Shown here piece by piece: positions 51,405 through 59,394 of a DNA stretch of 64,000 bases. The stretch comes from Sphingobacteriales bacterium. GTDB taxonomy: Bacteria > Bacteroidota > Bacteroidia > Chitinophagales > UBA2359. The position numbers were made by a program, and so were the translations under genes. Location of the stretch: the NCBI GenBank assembly GCA_016711285.1, contig JADJTG010000010.1:186001-250000 (forward strand), written 5' to 3'. The first letter of the stretch is position 1. Every line of letters starts with the position of its first letter. The notes under the pieces are model-generated. The model saw only the letters and a program-made list of their open reading frames with translations. It was not told where the DNA came from and did no database searches.

Positions 51405-52355
51405 ATGTCGCCTGCTGTTTCCCCGATTACGTTGTCGGTTGTAATTCCGGTATATAACGAAGAAGAAAATGTAGCCCTGCTGCACGAAGAAATAAAAGCA
51501 GTATGCGAAGCCCAGCATTATTTATACGAGATTATCATCATTGATGACGGCTCTACCGACCAAACTGCCGCCATTGCCCGTCAGTTGTCGCCGGTATATT
51601 TTATTCGGTTTCGCAAAAATTTCGGACAAACGGCGGCTTTGAATGCCGGTGTGCAGCAGGCACAATATCCGTATGTAGTAACCATGGACGGCGACCGCCA
51701 AAATGACCCCAAAGATATTCCGAACCTGCTCAACGCTTTGATAGAAAAGGATTTGGATATTGTATCGGGGTGGCGTAGGCTGCGCAAAGATACCTTTTTG
51801 AAACATTTTGTGTCGCGAGGGGCAAATATGCTGCGCAAATTACTTATCAACGATGGTATTAACGACAGTGGTTGCTCGTTGAAAGTATATCGGAAAGAAT
51901 GTTTTGACCATATCACTTTATATGGCGAAATGCACCGTTTTGTGCCTGCATTATTAAAAATAAAAGGGTTTAAAATCGGAGAAATACCGGTCAATCACCG
52001 CCCGCGCGTGGCGGGTGTCACTAAATACAATTGGCGGCGAACCGTAAAAGGATTTGTAGATATGATATCGGTGTGGTTTTGGAAAAAATTTTCCACACGC
52101 CCCTTGCACCTGCTCGGTGGTGTCGGCTTGCTGTTGATTTTTGTGGGCTTGCTGACGGGTTTTTATACCACTTATCTGTATTTGAAAGGACAAGGCATGT
52201 CGGAAAGTGCCTGGCCTATTCTGACAATGTTTTTAATATTGGCGGGTGTACAATTATTTGTATCGGGGCTTATTGCGGACATTGTTATCAAAAACTATTT
52301 TGAGACCACTACTGATGTTCCATACAGTATTAAAGAGGTGGTGAAGAATCAGTAA
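51405..52355 (+). CDS. GT2 family glycosyltransferase (DPM1/GtrB-like)
   Basis: A 316-residue polyprenyl-phosphate sugar transferase from the ATG at 51405 (an in-frame TTG lies 9 bp upstream). GT-A motifs are LSVVIPVYNEEENV, IIIDDGSTDQTA and VTMDGDRQNDP, where DGD is the metal site and the residues differ from the usual DADLQ. SGCSLKVYRKEC and GEMHRFVPALLKIKGF follow, and two C-terminal membrane helices. It is 32 bp upstream of the first of two polytopic proteins; together they look like a lipid-linked sugar system. Confidence 0.92.
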   Translation: MSPAVSPITLSVVIPVYNEEENVALLHEEIKAVCEAQHYLYEIIIIDDGSTDQTAAIARQLSPVYFIRFRKNFGQTAALNAGVQQAQYPYVVTMDGDRQNDPKDIPNLLNALIEKDLDIVSGWRRLRKDTFLKHFVSRGANMLRKLLINDGINDSGCSLKVYRKECFDHITLYGEMHRFVPALLKIKGFKIGEIPVNHRPRVAGVTKYNWRRTVKGFVDMISVWFWKKFSTRPLHLLGGVGLLLIFVGLLTGFYTTYLYLKGQGMSESAWPILTMFLILAGVQLFVSGLIADIVIKNYFETTTDVPYSIKEVVKNQ

Positions 52356-52387
52356 TAAGAGCACCTTATAAGTAGCAAACTTCAGAT

Positions 52388-54343
52388 ATGCTCAATAATT
52401 TTTTACAATCTATTTGGCTAAAAAACAAGGATAGTATCTTTGTTTTTATTGCGACTGTTATTCTGTATCTTTTGTTGTACAGCTATCGTTTTGATATTGG
52501 TTGGGAGACAGGGCAACAAATTTTTATATATGTGCTGCCTTCATTATTGTTGTACGAAGTTTTGATATTACCTTTTGTATTAAAAAAATACAAAAATTTC
52601 GCATACAAATGGTTGCCTTGGGTATCTGTTGTTATTTTATTGTTTTTATCACAGATATTGCACTATTCCTATTTGTTTGAAGGCTGGATAGGAGGGCATA
52701 ATACAGAGACTCACTTTTCTTTTGGCAATTATTTTCCGGCGAGCGATGGGCAAACCTATTTTCGCGAGATGTCGGGGTTGCTACGCGGTGATGAGCTGGG
52801 TGGTGTGGCTGCCTGGAAACCGATTTCAAGTTTATTTTATGGTTTTTGGTTTCGTATTTTCGGCGGAGATATGACCCTTTTTATTTTGCTGATGATTTTT
52901 TTCAGCAGTTGGTCGGTATTTATAACTGCACGCGTGGTATATCAGTTGTTGGGTATTACAGCTGCGGCACTGTATATTTATCTTATTATCGCTTTTTCAA
53001 ATCAGTCTTTTGGCAGTTTTACAACGGAGCAGGCGGGTTTTATTTTCAGTAATATCGCCGTTTGTTTTTTATTAAAAGGTTTGAGTTTCCGGCAGCCCCG
53101 CTATGCTTTGGCGGGTTTTTTCGCACTCATTATTGCTATGAGTACACGCCCTTCTGCAATGTTTATTATTCCGTTATTGGGCTTGCTTTTATATTTTTAC
53201 TTTCCCGACCTCAAAAAACTTCGCCTGTATCGTTTTGCTTTGCTGGCAGTTTTTTTGGTGGGACTCTCGTCCAATACTATTATCAATATATTGGTGTCAA
53301 AAAAAGGATTGCAGAGTTTTGGTAATTTATCCAATGTAATATATGCACTTTCTTCCGGTAAAGACCCCTCAAAATGGCAGACATATTATCAAGAACACCC
53401 CGAAGATAAAACGACCTCCTCCGGTGCTATCTATCAATCGGCTTTTGAAAAAGTAAAAAGAAGCCCTTTCAAGTTAATCCGTACCGTAGTTACTACCTTC
53501 AACAACCGCATTTGGAATCCTACTGATTATATAATGCCCGGCGTTGCCAATTCAGGATATATTTACCGAGTGGTGCGCCCTTTGTTGGTTTTGTTTATTT
53601 TTCCTGTTTTACTGCTATATTTCAGAAACTACCTCCCCCAGCTTAATGGTATTATTTTACTTACAATGCTCAGTTGGTTTGCTTCTTTTTTATCAGCTCC
53701 CTTTATCACAGGAGGGTCGCGGGTATTCACCGCCATTATTCCTTTTAATTTTCTGTTGCTCCCCATCGCCATAGGCAGTGTAATACTTTTATTGTATAAA
53801 TATGTATATCGTGTTCAAGCAAATGATACCATAGTGTTCAGAAACAGTATAAACAGTGATAAATTTTCCATATTATTATATGCAATATGTATGATAAGTA
53901 TTATGATAACACCACTGATGGTAAAAGCTTTTCCTATAAAAACCCACCCCACTACAGCCAATCGTGCCAAATTATATAATTGTGGAAACTCACATATTGT
54001 AATTATGAAATTAGAAAGCAGTGCTTATATTAATATTTCCAAAAAATATGGCTTTGCTCCTTATTTCAAATATAAATCCTATAAAGAACATAATGTATTG
54101 GGCGAAGAAATGGTACAATTAGGCATCGGTGGCAAAATAGCAGGTACTATTTTAGGCTACAATGAATTAGATAAGGATAGAAAAGAATTTATGCAAATTT
54201 ATTTAGATGACCCCATAGCAGACAACTGTATGTATGCCGTAATTTGTGTGGATTATACCTATACAAATAGTCAGAAAGTTATTCGAAAAACAGTACCTTT
54301 GAGCAGAGGGAGATATTTGGGGTGTTTCAGAAATCTTTATTAA
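52388..54343 (+). CDS. Polytopic membrane protein, GT-C-like; first of two paralogues
   Basis: A 651-residue protein with about 12 membrane helices, a first periplasmic loop holding SDGQTYFREMSGLLRGDELGG and then VAAWKPISSLFYGF, and a C-terminal soluble domain of about 150 residues. Further shared landmarks are STRPSAMFIIPLLGLL and YALSSGKDPSKWQTYYQEHPE. The plan (acidic first loop, many helices) resembles GT-C glycosyltransferases that use polyprenyl-linked sugars, but I see no family motif that proves it. It follows a GT2 gene by 32 bp and precedes its paralogue. Confidence 0.72.
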   Translation: MLNNFLQSIWLKNKDSIFVFIATVILYLLLYSYRFDIGWETGQQIFIYVLPSLLLYEVLILPFVLKKYKNFAYKWLPWVSVVILLFLSQILHYSYLFEGWIGGHNTETHFSFGNYFPASDGQTYFREMSGLLRGDELGGVAAWKPISSLFYGFWFRIFGGDMTLFILLMIFFSSWSVFITARVVYQLLGITAAALYIYLIIAFSNQSFGSFTTEQAGFIFSNIAVCFLLKGLSFRQPRYALAGFFALIIAMSTRPSAMFIIPLLGLLLYFYFPDLKKLRLYRFALLAVFLVGLSSNTIINILVSKKGLQSFGNLSNVIYALSSGKDPSKWQTYYQEHPEDKTTSSGAIYQSAFEKVKRSPFKLIRTVVTTFNNRIWNPTDYIMPGVANSGYIYRVVRPLLVLFIFPVLLLYFRNYLPQLNGIILLTMLSWFASFLSAPFITGGSRVFTAIIPFNFLLLPIAIGSVILLLYKYVYRVQANDTIVFRNSINSDKFSILLYAICMISIMITPLMVKAFPIKTHPTTANRAKLYNCGNSHIVIMKLESSAYINISKKYGFAPYFKYKSYKEHNVLGEEMVQLGIGGKIAGTILGYNELDKDRKEFMQIYLDDPIADNCMYAVICVDYTYTNSQKVIRKTVPLSRGRYLGCFRNLY

Positions 54344-54425
54344 ATCGTGTAGTGCCAAGCGGTTTGGCAATATTTCTTACGGTTTGTTGTTGTTTTTTTT
54401 CACAGACGAATTGTTTTATAATATT

Positions 54426-56351
54426 ATGAATCAAAATATTAAACAATATATTTATCCTGTTTTTCTCACGCTTGCCCTTATTGCTTTTGCTGTCAATTTT
54501 CCGAATTTGTTCAGTTATTGGAACTTGCGCTACCTGATATGGCTGCTGCCGCCATTAGTATTTGCAAGTGAAATAATGATGCCGGTTTTGCCCAAAAGTA
54601 TCACGGCTCAACGCTTCCTTTCCTTTCGTTTGGGATATTGGTTATATTGTTTTATTGCATTGCTCAGTATGTTGTTGGAACAATGGTTAAGCGGTATATT
54701 ATCCGGTTATTTTAATTTGGCGGCGGTACTTCCTTACAGCGATGCCATCAGCTACTATGAAGGGGCGCGACAATTTGCAATAGACGGCGAAATAAGAGGG
54801 GTGGCGGCGTGGAAACCTTTGAGTACGGCTTATTATGGCGTATTGTTGGATATGTTTAATTTTGACGCACGTTTTCCTTTGATATTCACGGCATTGGCAG
54901 CTTGCGCATCAGTGTATTGGGTGGGTCTCTACATTCAAAAACTATTCGGATATGGTGCTGCTTTTTTGTACGCAGCTTTCTCATTGAGTTATTTTTCGCC
55001 TTTAAGTACCTCGTATATGACCGAAAGTTTAGGTTTTATAGTAGGAAATCTGGCATTTTACTTCACCTTGTATGCCCTTCACTCGCGCCACCGCCTTATT
55101 ATCGCAATATTCAGTTTGTTTTTGTGGGTATTGGCTCTGAATGTACGCCCGGGTGAAATGTTTATTTTGCCTGCTTTGGTAATATTCTTTTTAGGATATG
55201 TTTTCAATGTTTTTTCCAACAAAGAAAAATTGCTGCGTTACAGCCTTATTTTTACAGGGATATTAGTGCTGAGTTTTGGTATTTGTCGCCTGTTTTCCTC
55301 TTTTATTACCGACAAAAATAGTCAAAACAACGGTAGTTTTGCGTATGTGATGTATGCTTTATCGGCGGGAGCAGAGGCAAAAAACTGGACACAAATCAGA
55401 AAAGACCATCCCGAAGTGTTGAATTTAAAAAAAGGTAAAGAAGTAAATTTTGTATATAACAAAACTTGGAATAACCTCCGTTCTAACCCTTTTCTTTTTA
55501 TAAAAGCAGTAACAGTTTCGGTTTTTATGCCGTTTTTTAAGCCCGTAAAAACTTTAATCGGAAAAGTACGCGGCTTTGAGTTTTTATTTCACTACAAAAT
55601 TTATCATCTACTGTTTTTTGCTTCGTGGTTGCTGATAATATTGGGCTTATTGAGGCGTATGACCCTACCCGACTGCTATCGTCCTTATTTGTGGCTGTGT
55701 GTATATACAGCAGCAGCAGCAATATTATCGTATCCTTTTTTGCCGTCCGACAACCGCATTTTGTCGCCGGTGATAGGGGCGCATTATTTTTGGCTGTGTG
55801 CAGGAGCAGGTATCGCTTTGTATTGGCTCAAAAATCGTTTTGCTTCCAAAAATGTCGACACTGCTGCCAATAGCGATGCTCTATTAATTGCTGCCGCCGA
55901 CATTCCGCACCGCCAAGTTGTTGTTTCAAGCGGAGCTTTGGTGCTGCTGTTGCTGCTGTGTCCAATCATAACAGGTTTGATACCTCCTCCTGTTTACAAT
56001 ACTAAAAGTATTTTTGCCAATTGCCAATGCCCTACACAGCCCTTGGCTTTCAATTTAAATGATTATAATTTTGCTGTTTTTGACGACAATCAGCTTTATC
56101 CTTTCATTCCTTATGTTTCTTCTCAGTATTTCCTGTCGAGCAATTATGCCAAAAAATTACGCAAAGACGGGCTTAAAGTAAACGACGGACAAAGCTATGT
56201 GCAGGGCGCACCTATCGGCGAAAAAAAAATGTACCGTTTTGTACTGAACAAAGCTATTCCAATACAAAAAGAATACATTGTTGTGTGTCCGAGAGGAGAA
56301 ATTACAGGTAGATTTTTTCAGGGAGATATTATCAAGTCAGGAAATTTTTAA
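54426..56351 (+). CDS. Polytopic membrane protein, GT-C-like; second of two paralogues
   Basis: A 641-residue protein from the ATG at 54426. It repeats the plan of its upstream neighbour: YSDAISYYEGARQFAIDGEIRG then VAAWKPLSTAYYGV in the first loop, ALNVRPGEMFILPALVIF, YALSAGAEAKNWTQIRKDHPE, and a C-terminal soluble domain of about 120 residues. Shared landmarks are GVAAWKP, the RP-x-x-MFI-x-P helix and YALS-x-G...W...HPE. The two proteins are clearly homologous but divergent, so it is an old duplication. GT-C-like activity is an inference. Confidence 0.72.
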   Translation: MNQNIKQYIYPVFLTLALIAFAVNFPNLFSYWNLRYLIWLLPPLVFASEIMMPVLPKSITAQRFLSFRLGYWLYCFIALLSMLLEQWLSGILSGYFNLAAVLPYSDAISYYEGARQFAIDGEIRGVAAWKPLSTAYYGVLLDMFNFDARFPLIFTALAACASVYWVGLYIQKLFGYGAAFLYAAFSLSYFSPLSTSYMTESLGFIVGNLAFYFTLYALHSRHRLIIAIFSLFLWVLALNVRPGEMFILPALVIFFLGYVFNVFSNKEKLLRYSLIFTGILVLSFGICRLFSSFITDKNSQNNGSFAYVMYALSAGAEAKNWTQIRKDHPEVLNLKKGKEVNFVYNKTWNNLRSNPFLFIKAVTVSVFMPFFKPVKTLIGKVRGFEFLFHYKIYHLLFFASWLLIILGLLRRMTLPDCYRPYLWLCVYTAAAAILSYPFLPSDNRILSPVIGAHYFWLCAGAGIALYWLKNRFASKNVDTAANSDALLIAAADIPHRQVVVSSGALVLLLLLCPIITGLIPPPVYNTKSIFANCQCPTQPLAFNLNDYNFAVFDDNQLYPFIPYVSSQYFLSSNYAKKLRKDGLKVNDGQSYVQGAPIGEKKMYRFVLNKAIPIQKEYIVVCPRGEITGRFFQGDIIKSGNF

Positions 56352-56464
56352 CAAAAAAAACAGAAGCCGGTTGCTGAAAACAGTATTGGCGTAAATATAT
56401 ACCATAAACGAAAAAAAGGGCGTATTTTTAGGTATTAAGTTGTATTTTAATATATTTCGCTGCA

Positions 56465-57193
56465 ATGATGCTTTCCCCTGTTGCCAAAAAAATTATCATC
56501 ACACAATCCAATTATATCCCCTGGAAAGGGTACTTTGATGCTTTTCAGTTGGTGGACGAGTGGGTGATTTTAGATGAGGTGCAATATACCCGCCGCGACT
56601 GGCGCAACCGCAATATGCTCAAAACACCAAAAGGTTTGCAGTGGCTCAGTATTCCGGTGGAAAATAAGGGAAAGTTTTTTCAGAAAATATCCGAAACCCA
56701 CAGCACCGACAACCATTGGCGGAGTCTGCACTGGGACACTTGGCGGCAATATTACACCAAAGCTCCTTTTTTCAAACAATACCGCGATGAGTTGGAGCAT
56801 TTGTATTTGGGCAGCAAGGAGCGCAATTTGTCTGTCATCAACCGCACTTTCAGCGAGGCAATTTTAAAAGCATTAGAAATTCCTTTGAAAATTCGCAGCG
56901 ACAGCGATTTTGTCGTCACCACCACCGATGCCACCGAACGCCTCATTCAAATATGTGTGCAATGCGGCGCAAGCGACTATTACAGCGGGGCGGCGGCAAA
57001 AAATTATCTCAACGAAGCCTTATTTGAACAACACCACATTCGTTTGCATTATTTAGATTATTCGGCATATCCGACCTATCCGCAACTGTACGGCGATTTT
57101 GTTCATAACGTGAGTGCATTGGATTTGCTATTGAACGTTGGCGGAGCAGCAGCAAAAAATTATCTTAAATTTTCGCCTCAACGCTCATCTTAA
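56465..57193 (+). CDS. WbqC family protein
   Basis: A 242-residue soluble protein with the WbqC pattern: IIITQSNYIPWKGYFDAFQLVDEWVILDEVQYTRRDWRNRN at residues 10-50, which I read as three blocks (QSNYIPWKGYFD, DEVQYTRRDW, NRNMLKTPKG), then LSIPVENKGKFFQKI and YYSGAAAKNYLNEALF. WbqC proteins occur in O-antigen and other surface polysaccharide clusters and may attach or transfer acyl/aminoacyl groups to sugars. It ends the locus that starts with the GT2 gene, in line with glycan assembly. Confidence 0.9.
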   Translation: MMLSPVAKKIIITQSNYIPWKGYFDAFQLVDEWVILDEVQYTRRDWRNRNMLKTPKGLQWLSIPVENKGKFFQKISETHSTDNHWRSLHWDTWRQYYTKAPFFKQYRDELEHLYLGSKERNLSVINRTFSEAILKALEIPLKIRSDSDFVVTTTDATERLIQICVQCGASDYYSGAAAKNYLNEALFEQHHIRLHYLDYSAYPTYPQLYGDFVHNVSALDLLLNVGGAAAKNYLKFSPQRSS

Positions 57194-57280
57194 CCAAACA
57201 TAAATCATTGATGATAAGTACATTATCCCTGTTTTGTCATTTATCGTTCAATATGCTTTTTACGCAAGCGTGATATTTTG

Positions 57281-57886
57281 CTATAAATGAAAAAATAAAA
57301 AGAAAAAGAGTAGATAAATCCACAAAACGCCCAATACTTGCCAGTAGGTGCGTAGCAGCTCGAGATGAAGGGCTTGCTGCCGATTGGAGAAATACAGCAA
57401 AGAGGCTACGGCATCTTGCGTGTGGCGATAACAATGGTAGGTAAGATACCACAACCACAACATACCCGCCAGCAAGTGCAAAGCGTGCAGCCCCGACAGC
57501 AAATACAAATAAGAACCATCGGGTGTGCCGCTAAAAAAAACACCCGCCTGTTTCAGTTCGTTCCACGCCAGCAATTGTGTAGCCGTAAATGCCAAACCCA
57601 ACACCGAAGTGAGCAATAAGGCGCGGCGCAAAGGTACGGCGGCATCTTGCTCAAAATAAACTTTCGTTTGCTGCAAAAACCAGCCACTCGCCGACAAAAT
57701 CAGGGTGCTCACTAAAAAATATTTCGGAAAACGAAATTGCTCCCATTTCCAGGCCGGAGCAGCATATAAATAAGCGAGTGTAAGCACCAAAAACAGCATT
57801 ACAATACCCGCCAGCAAAAAATACAGCACGGTTTTGAGAGGCGATATTTTGGATAAAGGAGAAATTTCGGTGGCATTATTTTTCAT
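57281..57886 (-). CDS. Haem-copper oxidase subunit III-like protein
   Basis: A 201-residue membrane protein with five predicted helices, as in short subunit III proteins. The signature is SGLHALHLLAGMLWLWYLTY (about residues 130-149) and TYWQVLGVLWIYLLFFFLFF near the end, the usual subunit III pattern. Subunits I and II are not in the window. It is third in a likely minus-strand operon after ccmE and an SDR gene (57 bp gap), which ties it to respiratory haem proteins. Confidence 0.8.
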   Translation of the reverse strand: MKNNATEISPLSKISPLKTVLYFLLAGIVMLFLVLTLAYLYAAPAWKWEQFRFPKYFLVSTLILSASGWFLQQTKVYFEQDAAVPLRRALLLTSVLGLAFTATQLLAWNELKQAGVFFSGTPDGSYLYLLSGLHALHLLAGMLWLWYLTYHCYRHTQDAVASLLYFSNRQQALHLELLRTYWQVLGVLWIYLLFFFLFFHL

Positions 57887-57943
57887 ACTGTACAGCTAAT
57901 ACAAAAAAATAAAACGCAATATAAAGGAATAGAAGTGTATTTT

Positions 57944-58756
57944 TTATTTCAAAGGAGAACCTTTTTCTTTTTTCAGGCGGCGGTACAATAATTTATCCAA
58001 CCAAGCCGGTACCCAACGATTGAGCCACAAAGCCAGCTTTTCTTCGCCGCCCAAAACCACCGTGCGGCGGCGTTTTTGGATAGCCTGCCAAGTGGCATTG
58101 GCAACGCTTTCGGCACTCATCAGCTTGCTTTCGTCCAAGGGCGAGTCGCCTTGTGCTTCGCCGCGTTCGTTGAGGGCGGCATTGCGGATATTGGAGGCGG
58201 TGTAGCCCGGGCAAATGAGCTGCACACTTACGCCGCTTTCTAACAATTCGCAGCGCAGGGCTTCTACAAACAAGTTTATCGCTCCTTTGGAAGCCGAATA
58301 AGCGGTGCGGGCAGGCAAACCACGAAATCCGGCGACAGAGGAAATCGCCACCAAATTGCCGCGACTTTGCTTCACATAAGGCTGGGCATATTTAAAGCAA
58401 TATACCATACCCCAAAAATTGATATTCATCACCTGATGCAGCACCGAAGTATGGCTATCTTCTAATGTTGCCCGCATAGAAATTCCGGCATTGGCAATTA
58501 CGATATCTAAACGCCCAAAGCGCAAAATACATTCATTTACTACCTGACTGCAATCTGCCTCTTCACTCACATCGCAGCGCAAAGCTAAGGCTTCGCCGCC
58601 TTGTTGCTTTATTTTTTCTGCTATCGCCTGCAACTTGTCGGTATTGCGTGCTGCCAGCACCACCACACAGCCCTCGCGGGCGAGTTTATACGCCAAAGCC
58701 TCGCCGATGCCCGACGAAGCACCTGTTATCAGGGCTACTTTTTTATGAGAGACCAC
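57944..58756 (-). CDS. Short-chain dehydrogenase/reductase
   Basis: A classical SDR of 270 residues with the GTG at 58756 as start (TTG at 58759 is equivalent). Longer readings would run back through the ccmE gene, which ends at 58770. The NAD(P) site is TGASSGIG at residues 11-18, then IANAGIS, the catalytic serine in AISSVAG and YSASK. The C-terminal segment has a basic/hydrophobic end (WVPAWLDKLLYRRLKK), like the membrane-associated DHRS7-type SDRs. Substrate unknown. It is 13 bp after ccmE. Confidence 0.9.
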   Translation of the reverse strand: MVSHKKVALITGASSGIGEALAYKLAREGCVVVLAARNTDKLQAIAEKIKQQGGEALALRCDVSEEADCSQVVNECILRFGRLDIVIANAGISMRATLEDSHTSVLHQVMNINFWGMVYCFKYAQPYVKQSRGNLVAISSVAGFRGLPARTAYSASKGAINLFVEALRCELLESGVSVQLICPGYTASNIRNAALNERGEAQGDSPLDESKLMSAESVANATWQAIQKRRRTVVLGGEEKLALWLNRWVPAWLDKLLYRRLKKEKGSPLK

Positions 58757-58769
58757 CAAAAAAAGAAAA

Positions 58770-59177
58770 TTAGCCTTTTGCCGACTCAAACTCCCTCGTT
58801 TCGAGCTTGCCGTCGTTGTATTTGGAAGGACATTTGAGCAAAATTTTGGAGGCAATAAACTCATCGCCCTGCACCTTGCCCGTCAGTACAATATCTTCGC
58901 TGCGCTCAAAGTCGGCGGGTTGTGCTCCTTTATACACCACTTTCATTTCTTTTCCTTTTTTATCGTACATATAAAAAGAAAAATAATTGGGGTCTTTGGA
59001 AGGCTCGTAGTAGAGTGTTTTGGATTTATTGAGATTGCCCACAATTTGAAATTCTTTGCCGTCAGCAGAGGAAGCACTGCCAAAATCGGCGTAGCTGCTG
59101 TAATTGCCGGAGGTGCTGATGATATAAGTAATGCACAAGCCAATGAGCAAAAGTAAAAATATGTGTAATTTTTTCAT
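58770..59177 (-). CDS. ccmE: Cytochrome c maturation protein CcmE, CXXXY variant
   Basis: A 135-residue membrane-anchored haem chaperone of cytochrome c maturation. It has an N-terminal helix (about 4-22) and an OB-fold domain with FQIVGNLNKSKTLYYEPSKD, VVYKGAQPADFERSEDIVLTG and SKILLKCPSKYNDG. In E. coli CcmE the haem-binding motif is HxxxY; here Cys116 and Tyr120 form CxxxY instead. The other Ccm proteins are not in the window. It starts an operon with an SDR gene and a subunit III-like gene. Confidence 0.85.
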   Translation of the reverse strand: MKKLHIFLLLLIGLCITYIISTSGNYSSYADFGSASSADGKEFQIVGNLNKSKTLYYEPSKDPNYFSFYMYDKKGKEMKVVYKGAQPADFERSEDIVLTGKVQGDEFIASKILLKCPSKYNDGKLETREFESAKG

Positions 59178-59203
59178 GATATTACAAGCGCAAGTTAATG
59201 TTG

Positions 59204-59211
59204 CAAAGATA
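59204..59211 (-). promoter_or_regulatory. -7 promoter element of ccmE (TATCTTTG)
   Basis: Minus-strand exact TAnnTTTG, 26 bp upstream of the ccmE ATG; no clear -33. Confidence 0.4.
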
Positions 59212-59369
59212 CGGTATATTCAGAAAAGTATAAACGTTAAATTTTTCATTTTCTACACTTTATCCGTATAATAAAAACGACCTGCGTTCTTAAATGTTCT
59301 AAGGACAGCGAGATAATTTACAGGGTGTTTTAAATTGTTGTCGAACGGGGCAAAGCCGGTAAAAAAGCG

Positions 59370-59377
59370 TATATTTG
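59370..59377 (+). promoter_or_regulatory. -7 promoter element of topB (TATATTTG)
   Basis: Exact TAnnTTTG, 17 bp before the ATG at 59395. It supports that start over a Met at 59335. Confidence 0.4.
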
Positions 59378-59394
59378 TGTTTTTAGATAAAAAA

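Noticed and set aside
52388..56351. The two polytopic proteins considered as Wzx/Wzy flippase-polymerase
   Set aside because: The large polar C-terminal domains and the acidic first periplasmic loop fit a GT-C-like plan better; no flippase pattern is seen.
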